Shown: in pieces, positions 27,746 to 38,161 of the stretch
How the letters are laid out: the number at the start of each line of letters is the position of its first letter
How positions within the stretch are numbered: position 1 is the first letter of the stretch
Source: Candidatus Shikimatogenerans bostrichidophilus
Lineage (GTDB): Bacteria > Bacteroidota > Bacteroidia > Flavobacteriales > Blattabacteriaceae
NCBI GenBank assembly: GCA_029851345.1
Contig: CP099831.1
Location: 104,001-168,000 of the forward strand
DNA: 64,000 nucleotides
Direction: 5' to 3'
Program-made: the position numbers and the translations under genes
The notes under the pieces: generated by a model
What the model was told of the DNA's origin: nothing
What the model saw: the letters and a program-made list of their open reading frames with translations, nothing else
Database searches by the model: none

Positions 27746-29191
27746 TTATAATAATTTATTATCAGTAATAATAATATAATTTTTTAATAAATCACGTATT
27801 TTATCAGAATATATATATAATTTTTTTTCTCTCATTTTATTTCTTATTATTAATAATTTATTAATTAAATATTTTATATTATTATTAAATTTATGCTTAA
27901 TTTTTAATCCTAAAATATCTATTATAAAAATTTTAATTATTTTTTTTATAAATTTTAAATCTAATAACGAAATTTGTAATTTATTTATTAAACATAAATT
28001 TAAAATATTATTAATTTTAAATAAATTATCAATTAATATTGGTATATTAAAATCATCATTTAGAGAATTATAACATAAATAATATAAACGTTTTATTTTA
28101 ATTGTATTAGATGTAAAACTTTTAGGTTTTATTTTTTTTATTAAATTAAAAATATTTAATAATTTAAAATAAATTTTAATTGTGTTATTTAAATTTTTAT
28201 AACTAAAATTTAAAGTTTTACGATAATGCGTAAGTAAAATATATAATTTAATTATATATGGATTAATAAATATATTATTAGTTATTTTAAATTTCCCTTT
28301 TATAATATCATATGGTAATATTAAATTATTTAAAGATTTACTCATTTTTTTATTATCTATCGTTAACATATTCGTATGTATCCAAAATTTAGTAATATTT
28401 TTATTATTAAAATTTATTAATTTTGATAAAACTATTTCACTTTCATGATGAGGGAATTTTAAATCTATTCCTCCTCCATGAATATCTAATTGATTATTAA
28501 AAAATTTATTTATTAAAGTACTACATCCAATATGCCATCCAGGTATGCCAAGACTCCATTGACTTTCCCATTTAATAGTCGTATTTAGGTTCTTTTTCCA
28601 TAAAACAAAATCATTTTTTTTTATTTTTTCACTTTTGTTTTTAAATTTAAAAGTTTTATTTTTATAAATTTTTAAACTATTTAATATATTACCATAATTA
28701 TTATTATAGTATTTATTATATCTATTAATATTAAAATAAACAGATCCATTCTTTATATATGCATAATTTAAGTTAATTATTTTTTTTATAGAATTTATTT
28801 GTTCAGGGATATAATTAGATATTAAAGGTTCTAAAGTAGGAGATAATAAATTAAATATTTTTAAAATTTTATTATATTTTAAATAATATTTTTTCGTATT
28901 ATATATATAGTTAAAATAATTATAATTTTTTTTTTTATTAAAATTATTTTTTATGTCTGTTAAATTACGTATATATTTTATGTTAAAATTTAAATGTTTA
29001 AAATATCTATAAATAATATCAAAAAAAATAAAAGTTCTACAATTACCTAAATGTATATTTTTATAAATTGTAGGTCCACAAATATACATATTAACGTTAT
29101 TTTTATTTATAGGTATAAATAATTCCTTTTTTTTAGTTAAAGAATTATATATAAATATTTTTTTTTTTACATTTGATATAATTTCTTTCAT
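27746..29191 (-). CDS. cysS: Cysteine--tRNA ligase
   Basis: Class I synthetase. The zinc ligand Cys38 lies in MYICGPTIY, HLGN (47-50) is the HIGH motif, GWHIGCS and FPHHESEI complete the zinc/substrate site, and KKMSKSLNN (about residue 285) is the KMSKS loop. The C-terminal helical part is drifted. Length 481 is usual. It is divergent from proS with a 66-base spacer that likely holds both promoters. Confidence 0.97.
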   Translation of the reverse strand: MKEIISNVKKKIFIYNSLTKKKELFIPINKNNVNMYICGPTIYKNIHLGNCRTFIFFDIIYRYFKHLNFNIKYIRNLTDIKNNFNKKKNYNYFNYIYNTKKYYLKYNKILKIFNLLSPTLEPLISNYIPEQINSIKKIINLNYAYIKNGSVYFNINRYNKYYNNNYGNILNSLKIYKNKTFKFKNKSEKIKKNDFVLWKKNLNTTIKWESQWSLGIPGWHIGCSTLINKFFNNQLDIHGGGIDLKFPHHESEIVLSKLINFNNKNITKFWIHTNMLTIDNKKMSKSLNNLILPYDIIKGKFKITNNIFINPYIIKLYILLTHYRKTLNFSYKNLNNTIKIYFKLLNIFNLIKKIKPKSFTSNTIKIKRLYYLCYNSLNDDFNIPILIDNLFKINNILNLCLINKLQISLLDLKFIKKIIKIFIIDILGLKIKHKFNNNIKYLINKLLIIRNKMREKKLYIYSDKIRDLLKNYIIITDNKLL

Positions 29192-29257
29192 AAAAAAAAT
29201 ATAATAGTGTTTAAAAAAAAATATAATTAAATAATTTATAATTAAATATATAAAGAA

Positions 29258-30703
29258 ATGGACGATAAAAAATATATTAAACTAATTCAATCTACTAATA
29301 TAGCAGAATATTCTAACATAAAAGGGATGATTATATTAAAACCTTATGGATATAAAATATGGGAAAATATAAAAAAAATCCTAAATAATCTTTTAATTAA
29401 GAATAAATATAAAAATGTATATTTTCCTTTATTAATACCTAAAAACTTATTAAATATAGAGTATAAATTTATAAAAAAAATTCCCAAAGAATTAGCAATT
29501 GTAAAATATACAAAATTAAAAATGTCTAATAAAACAAAAACATTAAAAATTGATAAAAAATCAAAATTAAATACCGAATATATTATAAGACCGACTTCTG
29601 AAGTAGTTATATGGGATACTTTTAAAAAATGGATAGAAACATATAGAGATTTACCTATTTTAATAAATCAATGGGCAAATGTTGTAAGAATTGAAATGAG
29701 AAATAAAATGCTATTAAGAAATTCTGAATTTTTATGGCAAGAAGGACATACTGCTCATAATAATAAAATAAATGCAATATTAGAAATAAATAAAATAAAA
29801 AAAATTTATAAAAAATTAATTAAAAATTATCTATCTATACCTTTTATAAATGGATATAAAACAAAAACTGAAACTTTTCCAGGGGCTAAAAAAACATATA
29901 CTTTTGAAACCTTAACTAAAATAAAAGGTAAATCAATACAATTAGCAACTATCCACTTTTTAGGTAATAATTTTTCTAGGATGTTTAATGTAAAATTTGT
30001 TAATAAAGATGGTAAAAAAAAATATGTATATGGAACATCTTTTGGTATTTCAACAAGATTAATTGGATCTTTAATTATGATACATAATGATAATAACGGA
30101 TTATTATTACCACCATTAATAGCTCCAATACAAGTAATTATAATCCCTATTATAAATAAAATAAATAAAAATAAAATATATTCTTATATAAAACAAATTA
30201 AAAAAAAAATTAGTAATAAAATTAAATTAAAAATAGACAAAAATAATAATATTACTCCAGGACAAAAATTTTATAAGTATGATAATATGGGGATACCTAT
30301 AAAAATTTTAATAGGAAATTTTGAATTTTTAAATAAACAAATACTTATAATAAGAAGAGATACATTTAAAAAATATAAAATAAAATTTAAAAATAATATT
30401 AATGGTAAACTATTAAAAATATTAAATAATATACAAAAAAATATTTATAAATTAGCAAAAAAAAATATGTATAATAAAATTAAATATATTAAAACCTACA
30501 AGGATTTAAAAAAAAACATACAAAAAAAAAATGGATTTTTTATAACTAATTGGAGTATTAAAGATAATATGAAAAATGAAATTAAAATAAAAAAAAAATT
30601 AAAAAATTCTATTCGATGTATTATAAAAAATAAAAAAAAAGGTAAATGTATATTAAGCGGAAACAACACAAATAATCTAGTAGTATTTGGAAAATCTTAT
30701 TAA
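29258..30703 (+). CDS. proS: Proline--tRNA ligase (archaeal/eukaryotic-like type)
   Basis: Class IIa synthetase without the bacterial editing insertion. GMIILKPYGY, RPTSEVVIWDTF (111-122), INQWANVVRIEMRNKMLLRNSEFLWQEGHTAH and GTSFGISTRLIGSLIM are the markers, followed by the anticodon-binding domain and the C-terminal extension typical of type 3 ProRS. Bacteroidota commonly carry this type. It would charge the tRNA-Pro at 14685. Its stop is one base from that of convergent miaA. Confidence 0.96.
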   Translation: MDDKKYIKLIQSTNIAEYSNIKGMIILKPYGYKIWENIKKILNNLLIKNKYKNVYFPLLIPKNLLNIEYKFIKKIPKELAIVKYTKLKMSNKTKTLKIDKKSKLNTEYIIRPTSEVVIWDTFKKWIETYRDLPILINQWANVVRIEMRNKMLLRNSEFLWQEGHTAHNNKINAILEINKIKKIYKKLIKNYLSIPFINGYKTKTETFPGAKKTYTFETLTKIKGKSIQLATIHFLGNNFSRMFNVKFVNKDGKKKYVYGTSFGISTRLIGSLIMIHNDNNGLLLPPLIAPIQVIIIPIINKINKNKIYSYIKQIKKKISNKIKLKIDKNNNITPGQKFYKYDNMGIPIKILIGNFEFLNKQILIIRRDTFKKYKIKFKNNINGKLLKILNNIQKNIYKLAKKNMYNKIKYIKTYKDLKKNIQKKNGFFITNWSIKDNMKNEIKIKKKLKNSIRCIIKNKKKGKCILSGNNTNNLVVFGKSY

Positions 30704-30704
30704 T

Positions 30705-31619
30705 TTATTTTTTTATTTTATCTATAATAAATTTTTTAATTTTTTTAAAATTACTAGGATTAAACCAAGTGATATTTTTTATTTTCCTTAACCATATTAT
30801 TTGTCTTTTAGCATAATTCCTTGTATTTTTTTTTATTTTATCAATTATATTATAGATAGTATCTCTTTTAGTTTTATTAAAAAACTCTTTATAACCTATA
30901 GTATTTAAAGAATTTAAATGTTTATATTTATATAATCTATTTGCTTCATTAAATAACCCTTTTCTGATCATATTATCAACATTTTTATTTATATTATTAT
31001 ATATAATTTCTCTCTTATCTATTAACCCAATTCTAATAAAATTATTAAAAGGTCTTTTGATTTTGTGTTTTTTTTTAAAAAAAGATGAAATCCTTTTCTG
31101 AGTGAAATAGTTAACTTCTAAAGCTCTAATTATTTTTCTTCTATCTTTTTTATTCGTTAAATATTTTTCATAAAATTTATAATCTTTTTTTTTAATTTTA
31201 TTTAATAAATAATTATCATTTTTTTTATTTAACATTTTACGAAATAAAAAAATTTTTTTTTTATCTTTTATTTCCGGTAATTGATCAAGACCTTCAATAA
31301 TAGCTTTTTCATATAAAAAAGACCCTCCTACTAAAATAATAATATTATATATATTATATAATAATTTTAATTTTTTTATTACATCTTTTTCATAATTATA
31401 AACATTATAATTTGAAAAAATACTTTTATGGTTAATAAAATGATGTTTTATTATTTTTAATTGACTTTTACTAGGACAAGATGTTCCTATTGTTAATTCT
31501 TTATAAAATTGTCTGGAATCACAAGAAATAATTTCAGTCTTAAAAAATTTTGCTAATTTTATAGAAATTGATGTTTTACCTATACATGTCGGACCTAATA
31601 TAGATATTAATAATTTCAT
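30705..31619 (-). CDS. miaA: tRNA dimethylallyltransferase
   Basis: Transfers a dimethylallyl group to A37 of UNN-reading tRNAs; MiaB then adds the methylthio group. P-loop GPTCIGKTS (8-16), SCDSRQFYKELTIGT (DSxQ motif), and ILVGGSFLYEKAIIEGL are present, as is NTIGYKEFF. Length 304 is normal. It follows aroC by eight bases on the same strand, so the two are probably cotranscribed. Supply of dimethylallyl-PP must come from genes elsewhere or the host. Confidence 0.96.
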   Translation of the reverse strand: MKLLISILGPTCIGKTSISIKLAKFFKTEIISCDSRQFYKELTIGTSCPSKSQLKIIKHHFINHKSIFSNYNVYNYEKDVIKKLKLLYNIYNIIILVGGSFLYEKAIIEGLDQLPEIKDKKKIFLFRKMLNKKNDNYLLNKIKKKDYKFYEKYLTNKKDRRKIIRALEVNYFTQKRISSFFKKKHKIKRPFNNFIRIGLIDKREIIYNNINKNVDNMIRKGLFNEANRLYKYKHLNSLNTIGYKEFFNKTKRDTIYNIIDKIKKNTRNYAKRQIIWLRKIKNITWFNPSNFKKIKKFIIDKIKK

Positions 31620-31627
31620 ATAAAAAT

Positions 31628-32695
31628 TTATTTATAAATTTTATTTATTAAATAATGATCTAATAATACTAAAGCAGTCATCGCTTCAACTATTGGTACT
31701 GCTCTAGGTAAAACACAAGGATCATGTCTACCTTTTATTTTTATTTTTACTTTTTTATTTTTATTATCTATTGTGTCTTGAGATATTTTTATAGTAGAAA
31801 TAGGTTTAAAAGCAACTTTAAAATATATATCCATTCCGTTTGATATCCCACCTTGGATCCCACCTGAATAATTTGTTTTAGTTTTATTATTAGGTAAAAA
31901 TGAATCATTATGAGATGATCCTAACATAGTAGTCCCCTTAAATCCACTACCATATTCAAATCCTTTTGCTGCATTAATAGTTAACATAGCTTTCCCTAGA
32001 TCTGAATGTAATTTATTAAATATAGGTTCTCCTAATCCAATTGGTACATTTTTAATTATACAATTAATTGTTCCACCTAAAGTATCACCTTTTTTTTTAT
32101 ATTTTTTTATTAATTCTATCATTTTAATAGAAATATATTTATCTGGGCATCTTATAATATTTTTTTCTATATCTTCTTCTTTAATTTCAAAATATTTTTT
32201 ATTTAATTTTATTTTACCAACTGAATTAACATATGCAAATATATTAATTTTATTTAATTTTAATATTTGTTTTGCAATATTACCAGCAACTACTCTACAT
32301 ACAGTTTCTCTAGCAGAAGATCTTCCTCCTCCTCGATAATCTCTAACTTTATATTTTTTATAATAAGTAAAATCTGCATGAGAAGGTCTATAAATATTTT
32401 TTATATTTAAATAATCTTTAGACTTTTGATCTTTATTATATATAATAAAACCAATAGGAGTACCAGTTGTTATATTATTATATAATCCAGATAATATTTC
32501 AACTTTATCATTTTCTTTTCTGGGAGTTACAATTTCTGATTGCCCAGTTTTTCTTCTATTTAAATCATAATAAATTTTTTCTAAATCTATTTTAATTCCA
32601 GATGGACATCCATCAATAATACCACCTAATGCTTTACCATGACTTTCTCCAAATGTTGTTAATTTAAAAATCTTACCAAATGTATTTCCAGGCAT
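31628..32695 (-). CDS. aroC: Chorismate synthase
   Basis: Last shikimate step, EPSP to chorismate, FMN-dependent. [19 protein letters not shown] (about 14-32), [30 protein letters not shown] and [18 protein letters not shown] near the end carry the active-site His and FMN contacts, all intact. Length 355. It is divergent from gyrB across 79 bases. Strong conservation of aroC, aroK and the DAHP synthase contrasts with GAPDH decay and indicates the pathway is the symbiont's kept service. Confidence 0.98.
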   Translation of the reverse strand: MPGNTFGKIFKLTTFGESHGKALGGIIDGCPSGIKIDLEKIYYDLNRRKTGQSEIVTPRKENDKVEILSGLYNNITTGTPIGFIIYNKDQKSKDYLNIKNIYRPSHADFTYYKKYKVRDYRGGGRSSARETVCRVVAGNIAKQILKLNKINIFAYVNSVGKIKLNKKYFEIKEEDIEKNIIRCPDKYISIKMIELIKKYKKKGDTLGGTINCIIKNVPIGLGEPIFNKLHSDLGKAMLTINAAKGFEYGSGFKGTTMLGSSHNDSFLPNNKTKTNYSGGIQGGISNGMDIYFKVAFKPISTIKISQDTIDNKNKKVKIKIKGRHDPCVLPRAVPIVEAMTALVLLDHYLINKIYK

Positions 32696-32774
32696 AAAAT
32701 TTACCTATTTTTATTTTATATTATATATATATTAATATAGTTATAATATTATTATAAAAAAAAATATACCAATT

Positions 32775-34688
32775 ATGAATACGTATACTGCAAAAAATAT
32801 AGAATATTTAGAAGGAATAGAACATATAAGAAAAAGACCTTCAATGTATATAGGAGATATTAATAAATATGGACTACATCATTTAATTTACGAATTAATT
32901 GATAATTCATTAGATGAATATATGGCAGGTTATTGTAATAAAATAAAAGTTATAATAAATAGTGATGATACAATTATAATAGAAGATAATGGTAGAGGGA
33001 TTCCTATAGATTTTCATAAAAAATATAATAAAACAGCTTTAGAAATTGTATTAACTAAAGTAGGAGCAGGTGGTAAATTTAATAATAATTCATATAAAGT
33101 ATCAAGTGGATTACATGGAGTAGGTTTATCCTGTGTAAATGCATTATCTAAGAAATTAATAATAAATATTTTTAGAAATAAAAAAAAATATAAACAAATT
33201 TATTCTAAAGGGAAACCAATAAGTAAATTAAAAATAATAGGTGATACATATAAATCGGGAACTAAAATTAAATATACAATTGATAAAACAATATTTAAAT
33301 ATCATAAATATAGTTATAAAATTATTTATAATAAATTAAAAGAAATTTCATTTTTAAATAAAAATTTAAAATTATATCTATATGATAAACGTAAAAATAT
33401 AAAAAAAATAATTTATTATAAAAATGGGCTTAAGGATTATCTAAACTATATAGATAAACCTAATAGTAATTTAATTATAATAAAAGATGATATAATAATT
33501 AAAAGAAAATTAAAAAATTTAAGTCTTAAAGCTATTTTAAGATTTCGATATAAAAAAAATGAAAAAATTATATCTTATGTAAATAATATTAAAACAATTG
33601 AAGGAGGTACACATATAACTGGATTTAAAAGAGGATTAACAAAATCTTTAAAGAAATATTTATCTTATAATAATAGTATAAAAAATTTTTATAATAAAAT
33701 AAAAGGTAAAGATATTAGAGATGGGTTAATAGCTATTATTGTAATTAAATTATCTAATCCCGAGTTTGAAGGACAAACAAAGAATAAATTAGTGAATAAA
33801 AATATTTCAGGTTTAATTGAAAAAATTATTCTTAATAAATTTAATAAATTTTTAGAAGAAAATCCTAAAAAAAGGAAAAAAATATTAGAAAAAATAATAA
33901 TATCTTATAAATCTAGAGAAGCAGCGAAAAAAATAAAAGAATCAATCCTAAATAAAAATATACCTTTATATAATAAAATAAGTGGTATCCCTGGAAAATT
34001 ATCAGATTGTACATATGATAATCCAGATTTATGTGAAATTTTTTTAGTAGAAGGTGATTCTGCTGGGGGTACAGCTAAACAAGGTCGAGATAGAAAATTT
34101 CAAGCTATTTTACCATTAAAAGGGAAAATATTAAATGTAGAAAAATCTTTATATAATAAAGTTTTAAATAATAAAGAAATTAAAAATATTTTTTTAGCAT
34201 TAGGAGTAAACTTAATTAAAAAAAAAAAGAAAATAAAATTAAATATAAAAAAATTAAAATATAAAAAAATAATTATTATGACTGATGCAGATGTCGATGG
34301 AAAACATATAATATCATTAATACTTACATTTTTATATAAATATATGAAAAAGTTAATTTCAAATGGATATATATATATTGCTAGACCCCCATTATATTTA
34401 ATAAAATATTTAAATATTAAAAAATATTTATGGACAGAAAAAGAAAAAAATAAAATTTTTAAAAAATATAAAAAAGTATATTTACAAAGATATAAAGGAT
34501 TAGGGGAAATGAATTCAGATCAATTATGGAATACTACTATGAATCCTAAAACTAGAAAGTTAAAAAGAATTTATATAAAAAATATAAATAAAAGTGATAA
34601 TATTTTTAAAAATTTAATGGGTGGAGATGTCTTCCCTAGAAAAAAATTTATAAAAAAATATGCTAAAAATGCTAATTTAGATATTTAA
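32775..34688 (+). CDS. gyrB: DNA gyrase subunit B
   Basis: ATPase subunit that introduces negative supercoils. The GHKL domain has LIDNSLDEYMAG, DNGRGIP and SGLHGVGLSCVNALS. The TOPRIM domain has LFLVEGDSAGGTAKQGRDRKFQAILPL-type residues and TDADVDGKHI. Length 637 is typical and the start NTYTAKNIEYLEGIEHIRKRPSMYIG is canonical. Its stop shares a TTAA with the convergent rpsP stop (four-base overlap). gyrA is not in the window. Confidence 0.97.
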   Translation: MNTYTAKNIEYLEGIEHIRKRPSMYIGDINKYGLHHLIYELIDNSLDEYMAGYCNKIKVIINSDDTIIIEDNGRGIPIDFHKKYNKTALEIVLTKVGAGGKFNNNSYKVSSGLHGVGLSCVNALSKKLIINIFRNKKKYKQIYSKGKPISKLKIIGDTYKSGTKIKYTIDKTIFKYHKYSYKIIYNKLKEISFLNKNLKLYLYDKRKNIKKIIYYKNGLKDYLNYIDKPNSNLIIIKDDIIIKRKLKNLSLKAILRFRYKKNEKIISYVNNIKTIEGGTHITGFKRGLTKSLKKYLSYNNSIKNFYNKIKGKDIRDGLIAIIVIKLSNPEFEGQTKNKLVNKNISGLIEKIILNKFNKFLEENPKKRKKILEKIIISYKSREAAKKIKESILNKNIPLYNKISGIPGKLSDCTYDNPDLCEIFLVEGDSAGGTAKQGRDRKFQAILPLKGKILNVEKSLYNKVLNNKEIKNIFLALGVNLIKKKKKIKLNIKKLKYKKIIIMTDADVDGKHIISLILTFLYKYMKKLISNGYIYIARPPLYLIKYLNIKKYLWTEKEKNKIFKKYKKVYLQRYKGLGEMNSDQLWNTTMNPKTRKLKRIYIKNINKSDNIFKNLMGGDVFPRKKFIKKYAKNANLDI

Positions 34689-34936
34689 TTATTAAGCTTT
34701 TTCAAAATAGTTTTTATAGTTTTAGTTGGTTGTGCGCCTACTTTTAACCATTTTTTTAATTCTTTTACGTTATCTTTTTTTATAATAATTTGTTTTGTTT
34801 TATCAAAAATATTAGGGTTATATATTCCTATTTTTTTTATAATTTTACCATTCCTAGGACTTTTAGAATTAGATACGACAATATGATACACTGGATAATG
34901 TTTTTTACCATGTCTTTGTAATCTTATTTTTACCAT
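34685..34936 (-). CDS. rpsP: 30S ribosomal protein S16
   Basis: The 83-residue protein opens VKIRLQRHGKKHYPVYHIVVSNSKSPRNGK, the standard S16 signature, and continues KIGIYNPN and LKKWLKVGAQPTKTIKTIL. It lacks the long C-terminal extension that many Bacteroidota S16 proteins carry. In most bacteria rpsP is next to rimM/trmD, which are absent here. About 150 bases of A/T-only DNA separate it from tRNA-Gln. Confidence 0.95.
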   Translation of the reverse strand: MVKIRLQRHGKKHYPVYHIVVSNSKSPRNGKIIKKIGIYNPNIFDKTKQIIIKKDNVKELKKWLKVGAQPTKTIKTILKKLNN

Positions 34937-35084
34937 AAGTTTAAAATAAATAAGTTAATATATTAATAATATGTATATTTTATTATATATACAAAATTTT
35001 TATAATATATTATTATATATATAATAATAGATATTTTTTATACTAATATTATATTTTAATATTTAATTTATATTAAAAAATATA

Positions 35085-35154
35085 GACTTGTGGTGTAATG
35101 GTAAGCACATCAGATTTTGATTCTGACAGTTAAGGTTCGAATCCTTACGAGTCT
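35085..35154 (+). tRNA. tRNA-Gln (UUG)
   Basis: Acceptor GACTTGT pairs with ACGAGTC, with one G-U. Anticodon stem TCAGA/TCTGA encloses TTTTGAT, giving UUG. T arm TAAGGTTCGAATCCTTA. It is short at 70 bases owing to a small D loop. Its last two bases overlap the TAG stop of the opposite-strand fmt gene. Discriminator T is unusual for bacterial Gln. Confidence 0.93.
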
Positions 35155-36094
35155 AAAATAAAAAAATATTTTCTTTATTAGGTAAACCATTATATAAATC
35201 TAAACAATTCATTTTTTTTTTATTAAAAAGTCTACATATTAATAATTCAATAAAATAATTTTTAGTTTTTAAAAAAATTTTATTGTTTTTATATAATAAA
35301 TATCCAATTTTTAAATTGTTATATTTATACAAATTTAAATTTAAATTTAAATTAATTTTATTTATATATATTATAGTAATATTATTAAAAGTATTTATAT
35401 AACACCAGGCAGGGCTTATAGAAGATAATCCTAAAATTAAATTTTGAATATAAGATTCATTATATAATAATAAATAAATTTTTCTATAATAGTAATTAAT
35501 TTTAGGAGAATATGGAATATTATTCTTTAATTTAATATTATATTTTTTCTTTTTTTTTTTTTTTAATATTAATAATGTTTTTTTTAAAAATATAGGTGTT
35601 AATTTTGATAATTTCTTATATAATTTTTCAAACGTTATTTTTTTTTTTAATTTTATTTTTTTTTGTAAAATAATTTTCCCATTATCAATAGAATCATTTA
35701 CAAAAAAACTGGTTAAACCAGTAATTTTTTCTCCATTTATAATTACCCAATTTATAGGACATGGTCCCCGATAATAAGGGAGTAATGATGGATGTATATT
35801 TATAGTTTTTATTTTACCCCAAATATTTTTACTTATTATTTTAAAAGAAATTAAAATTAATAAATTAGGTTTACTTTTAATAATTTTATATATAGATTTT
35901 TTTTTATTAATGTCATTTGAATTTATTAAATTTATATTATTTTTAGTTGCTAATTTTTTAATAAAATTTAATTTATTATTTATATATTTTTTTAATGAAG
36001 TTACTATATAATTAATTTTAATTTTTTTTTTAATTAAATATTTTAAAGTAGGAATACCAAACGTGCCATTACTCATATAAATTACTTTTAACAT
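35153..36094 (-). CDS. fmt: Methionyl-tRNA formyltransferase
   Basis: Formylates initiator Met-tRNA with 10-formyl-THF. INIHPSLLPYYRGPCPINWVIINGEKITGLTSFFV (with catalytic Asn/His and the SLLPxxRG block) and the DSIDNGKIILQ segment define it. The C-terminal OB-like domain is reduced but GLSSISPAWCYI is visible. Length 313. It is paired in function with def. The tRNA-Lys gene lies upstream on the same strand. Confidence 0.95.
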   Translation of the reverse strand: MLKVIYMSNGTFGIPTLKYLIKKKIKINYIVTSLKKYINNKLNFIKKLATKNNINLINSNDINKKKSIYKIIKSKPNLLILISFKIISKNIWGKIKTINIHPSLLPYYRGPCPINWVIINGEKITGLTSFFVNDSIDNGKIILQKKIKLKKKITFEKLYKKLSKLTPIFLKKTLLILKKKKKKKYNIKLKNNIPYSPKINYYYRKIYLLLYNESYIQNLILGLSSISPAWCYINTFNNITIIYINKINLNLNLNLYKYNNLKIGYLLYKNNKIFLKTKNYFIELLICRLFNKKKMNCLDLYNGLPNKENIFLF

Positions 36095-36122
36095 TTTATT
36101 ATATATTAATAAAAAATTTAGA

Positions 36123-36195
36123 TGACCTGGCTGGGGATCGAACCCAGGACCCTTACATTAAAAGTGTAATGCTCTACCGACTGAGCTACCAAGTC
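36123..36195 (-). tRNA. tRNA-Lys (UUU)
   Basis: Acceptor GACTTGG pairs with CCAGGTC, with one G-U, discriminator A. Anticodon stem TTACA/TGTAA encloses CTTTTAA, giving UUU. The T arm is CTGGGTTCGATCCCAG. Lysine AAA is probably the commonest codon in this genome, so this tRNA must be in heavy demand. Confidence 0.96.
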
Positions 36196-36282
36196 TTATA
36201 TTATTAATTATATATTATAGGAAAATAAAATAATAATTATTATTTTTTTAAAATTTAAATTATTAATAAAGAAGACAAATTA

Positions 36283-36804
36283 ATGAAAATTATTTTGATG
36301 GGATATATGGGATGTGGTAAAACATATATTGGAAAATTATTATCAAAAAAAATAAATTATTTTCATATAGATTTAGATAATATAATAGAATTATCATTTA
36401 ATATTAAAATAAATTTATTTTTTAAAAAATATGGAGAAAAATTTTTTAGATTAATAGAACATAATTTATTAAAATTTATAATAAAATATATAAATATAAA
36501 TAATTATATATTATCTTTAGGTGGAGGTACTCCATGCTATTATAACAATTTAAAATATTTAAAAAAAAATTTTACTATTTATTTAAAAACAAATTATAAA
36601 ATATTATTTAAAAGATTAAATAATGATAATGAAAATAGACCAATTTTAAAAAAATATAGAAATAAAAAATTATTTTTTTTTATAAAAAATCATATAAAAA
36701 AAAGAGAAAAATATTATAAACAATCAAAGATTATTTTTAATTCAAATTATATTTTATTTAAAGATATTGTGGTTCTAATTAAAGAAAAAGTTTTAAATGT
36801 ATAA
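36283..36804 (+). CDS. aroK: Shikimate kinase
   Basis: Phosphorylates shikimate at O-3 with ATP, the fifth pathway step. P-loop GYMGCGKT (7-14), shikimate-binding Asp in HIDLDNIIE (30/32), Arg56 in GEKFFRLIE, LSLGGGTP (78-84) and the lid ENRPIL are all present. Length 173. It heads an aroK-tilS-thrS-infC-rpmI-rplT run, overlapping tilS by eight bases. Coupling aroK to core translation genes would keep it expressed. Confidence 0.96.
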   Translation: MKIILMGYMGCGKTYIGKLLSKKINYFHIDLDNIIELSFNIKINLFFKKYGEKFFRLIEHNLLKFIIKYININNYILSLGGGTPCYYNNLKYLKKNFTIYLKTNYKILFKRLNNDNENRPILKKYRNKKLFFFIKNHIKKREKYYKQSKIIFNSNYILFKDIVVLIKEKVLNV

Positions 36805-38161
36805 AAAAATTAATAATTTTTTTCTAAATAGAGGTTTATATAAAAAAAGAATTTTATTAGCAGTTAGTGGGGGAATTGATAGTATTGTTTTATTAAATAT
36901 TTTAAATATTTATTTTAAAAATAAAAAGAATTTATTTGTATGTAATTGTAATTTTCAATTAAATAAAAATAATAAAAATAATTTATATGTTTTAAATTAT
37001 TGTTATAAAAATAATATTAATTTTTTTTTTAAAAAATTTAACTTATTAAAATATATAAAATTAAATAAATATAGTATTCAATTAGGAGCTAGGAAATTAA
37101 GATATAAATGGTTTAATAAATTATTAAAAATTTATAAAATTAATTATTTAATTACCTGTCATCATTTAGATGATGATATAGAAACATTTTTAATAAATTT
37201 ATTAATAGGAAGTAGTTTGTATGGATTAAAAGGTATAAAAAAAATAAATAAAAAAATAATAAGGCCTTATTTAATTCTAAATATAAATAAAAAAGATATT
37301 TATAATTACGCAATAAAAAATAAAATAAAATGGATAGAAGATAAAAGTAATTTAAAAAATATATATTTAAGAAATAAAATTAGGAATAAATTAATACCTT
37401 ATTTAAAAAATAAATTTAATATTTTTAATTTTGTAATAAAAAATGTTTTATTAAAATTAAAGATAGAATATAATATTATAAATTTTTTTATTAAGAATTT
37501 ATCAAAGAAAATAATAAAAAAAAAATATATATATAATTATATATATATATGTATTTATTATAAAAAGATATTATTTTTAAGATTTTATCAATATATTTTA
37601 TATAGATTTTTAATAAAATATAAATTTTTTAATATTAATTTATTAAATTTAATTAAAAAATTAAAAAATGGTAAAATTTTATATTCTAATGATAAAAAAT
37701 TTAAAATTATAAAAGATAATAATAAATTAATTTTATTTAGGAATAAATTAAATAAAATAAAAATTATATTAAATAATAAAATTAAACAAAAAATTAAAAT
37801 AAATAATAAAACTTTTATATTTCAAATTAAAAAAAATATTAATAAAAATATATATATATTTAAAAAAAATTTTATTTATTTGAATTTAGATTTAATAAAT
37901 TACCCAATATATATAAAAAATTGGGAAAATAATTATCATTTTTTTTTTAAAAATAAATTAATAAATATTAATAATATTTTAAAAAAGTTTAAAATTAATA
38001 GATTTTTTAAAAAACAAATTTTATTTTTAATTGATAATAATAATAATATTTTATCAAGTTTAAATAATATATTTATATATAATAATAATTATTTAATTAC
38101 AAGTAAAACTAAAAATATTTTATATTTTAATTTTATATATAATATAAATGGAATCAAATAA
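36797..38161 (+). CDS. tilS: tRNA(Ile)-lysidine synthetase
   Basis: Converts C34 of tRNA-Ile(CAU) to lysidine so that it reads AUA, a very frequent codon here. The PP-loop SGGIDS (24-29), GARKLRYKWF, ITCHHLDDDIETFLINLL and KWIEDKSNLKNIYLRNKIRN are diagnostic. The C-terminal part is Asn/Ile/Lys-rich and hard to place. Length 454. It overlaps aroK (8 bases) and thrS (14 bases). The substrate tRNA is not in the window. Confidence 0.96.
   Translation: MYKKINNFFLNRGLYKKRILLAVSGGIDSIVLLNILNIYFKNKKNLFVCNCNFQLNKNNKNNLYVLNYCYKNNINFFFKKFNLLKYIKLNKYSIQLGARKLRYKWFNKLLKIYKINYLITCHHLDDDIETFLINLLIGSSLYGLKGIKKINKKIIRPYLILNINKKDIYNYAIKNKIKWIEDKSNLKNIYLRNKIRNKLIPYLKNKFNIFNFVIKNVLLKLKIEYNIINFFIKNLSKKIIKKKYIYNYIYICIYYKKILFLRFYQYILYRFLIKYKFFNINLLNLIKKLKNGKILYSNDKKFKIIKDNNKLILFRNKLNKIKIILNNKIKQKIKINNKTFIFQIKKNINKNIYIFKKNFIYLNLDLINYPIYIKNWENNYHFFFKNKLININNILKKFKINRFFKKQILFLIDNNNNILSSLNNIFIYNNNYLITSKTKNILYFNFIYNINGIK

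Noticed and set aside
35008-35029. Perfect 22-base A/T palindrome upstream of rpsP and tRNA-Gln
   Set aside because: Consists of A and T only in a spacer of the same kind; such palindromes are expected at this base composition, so no function is claimed.
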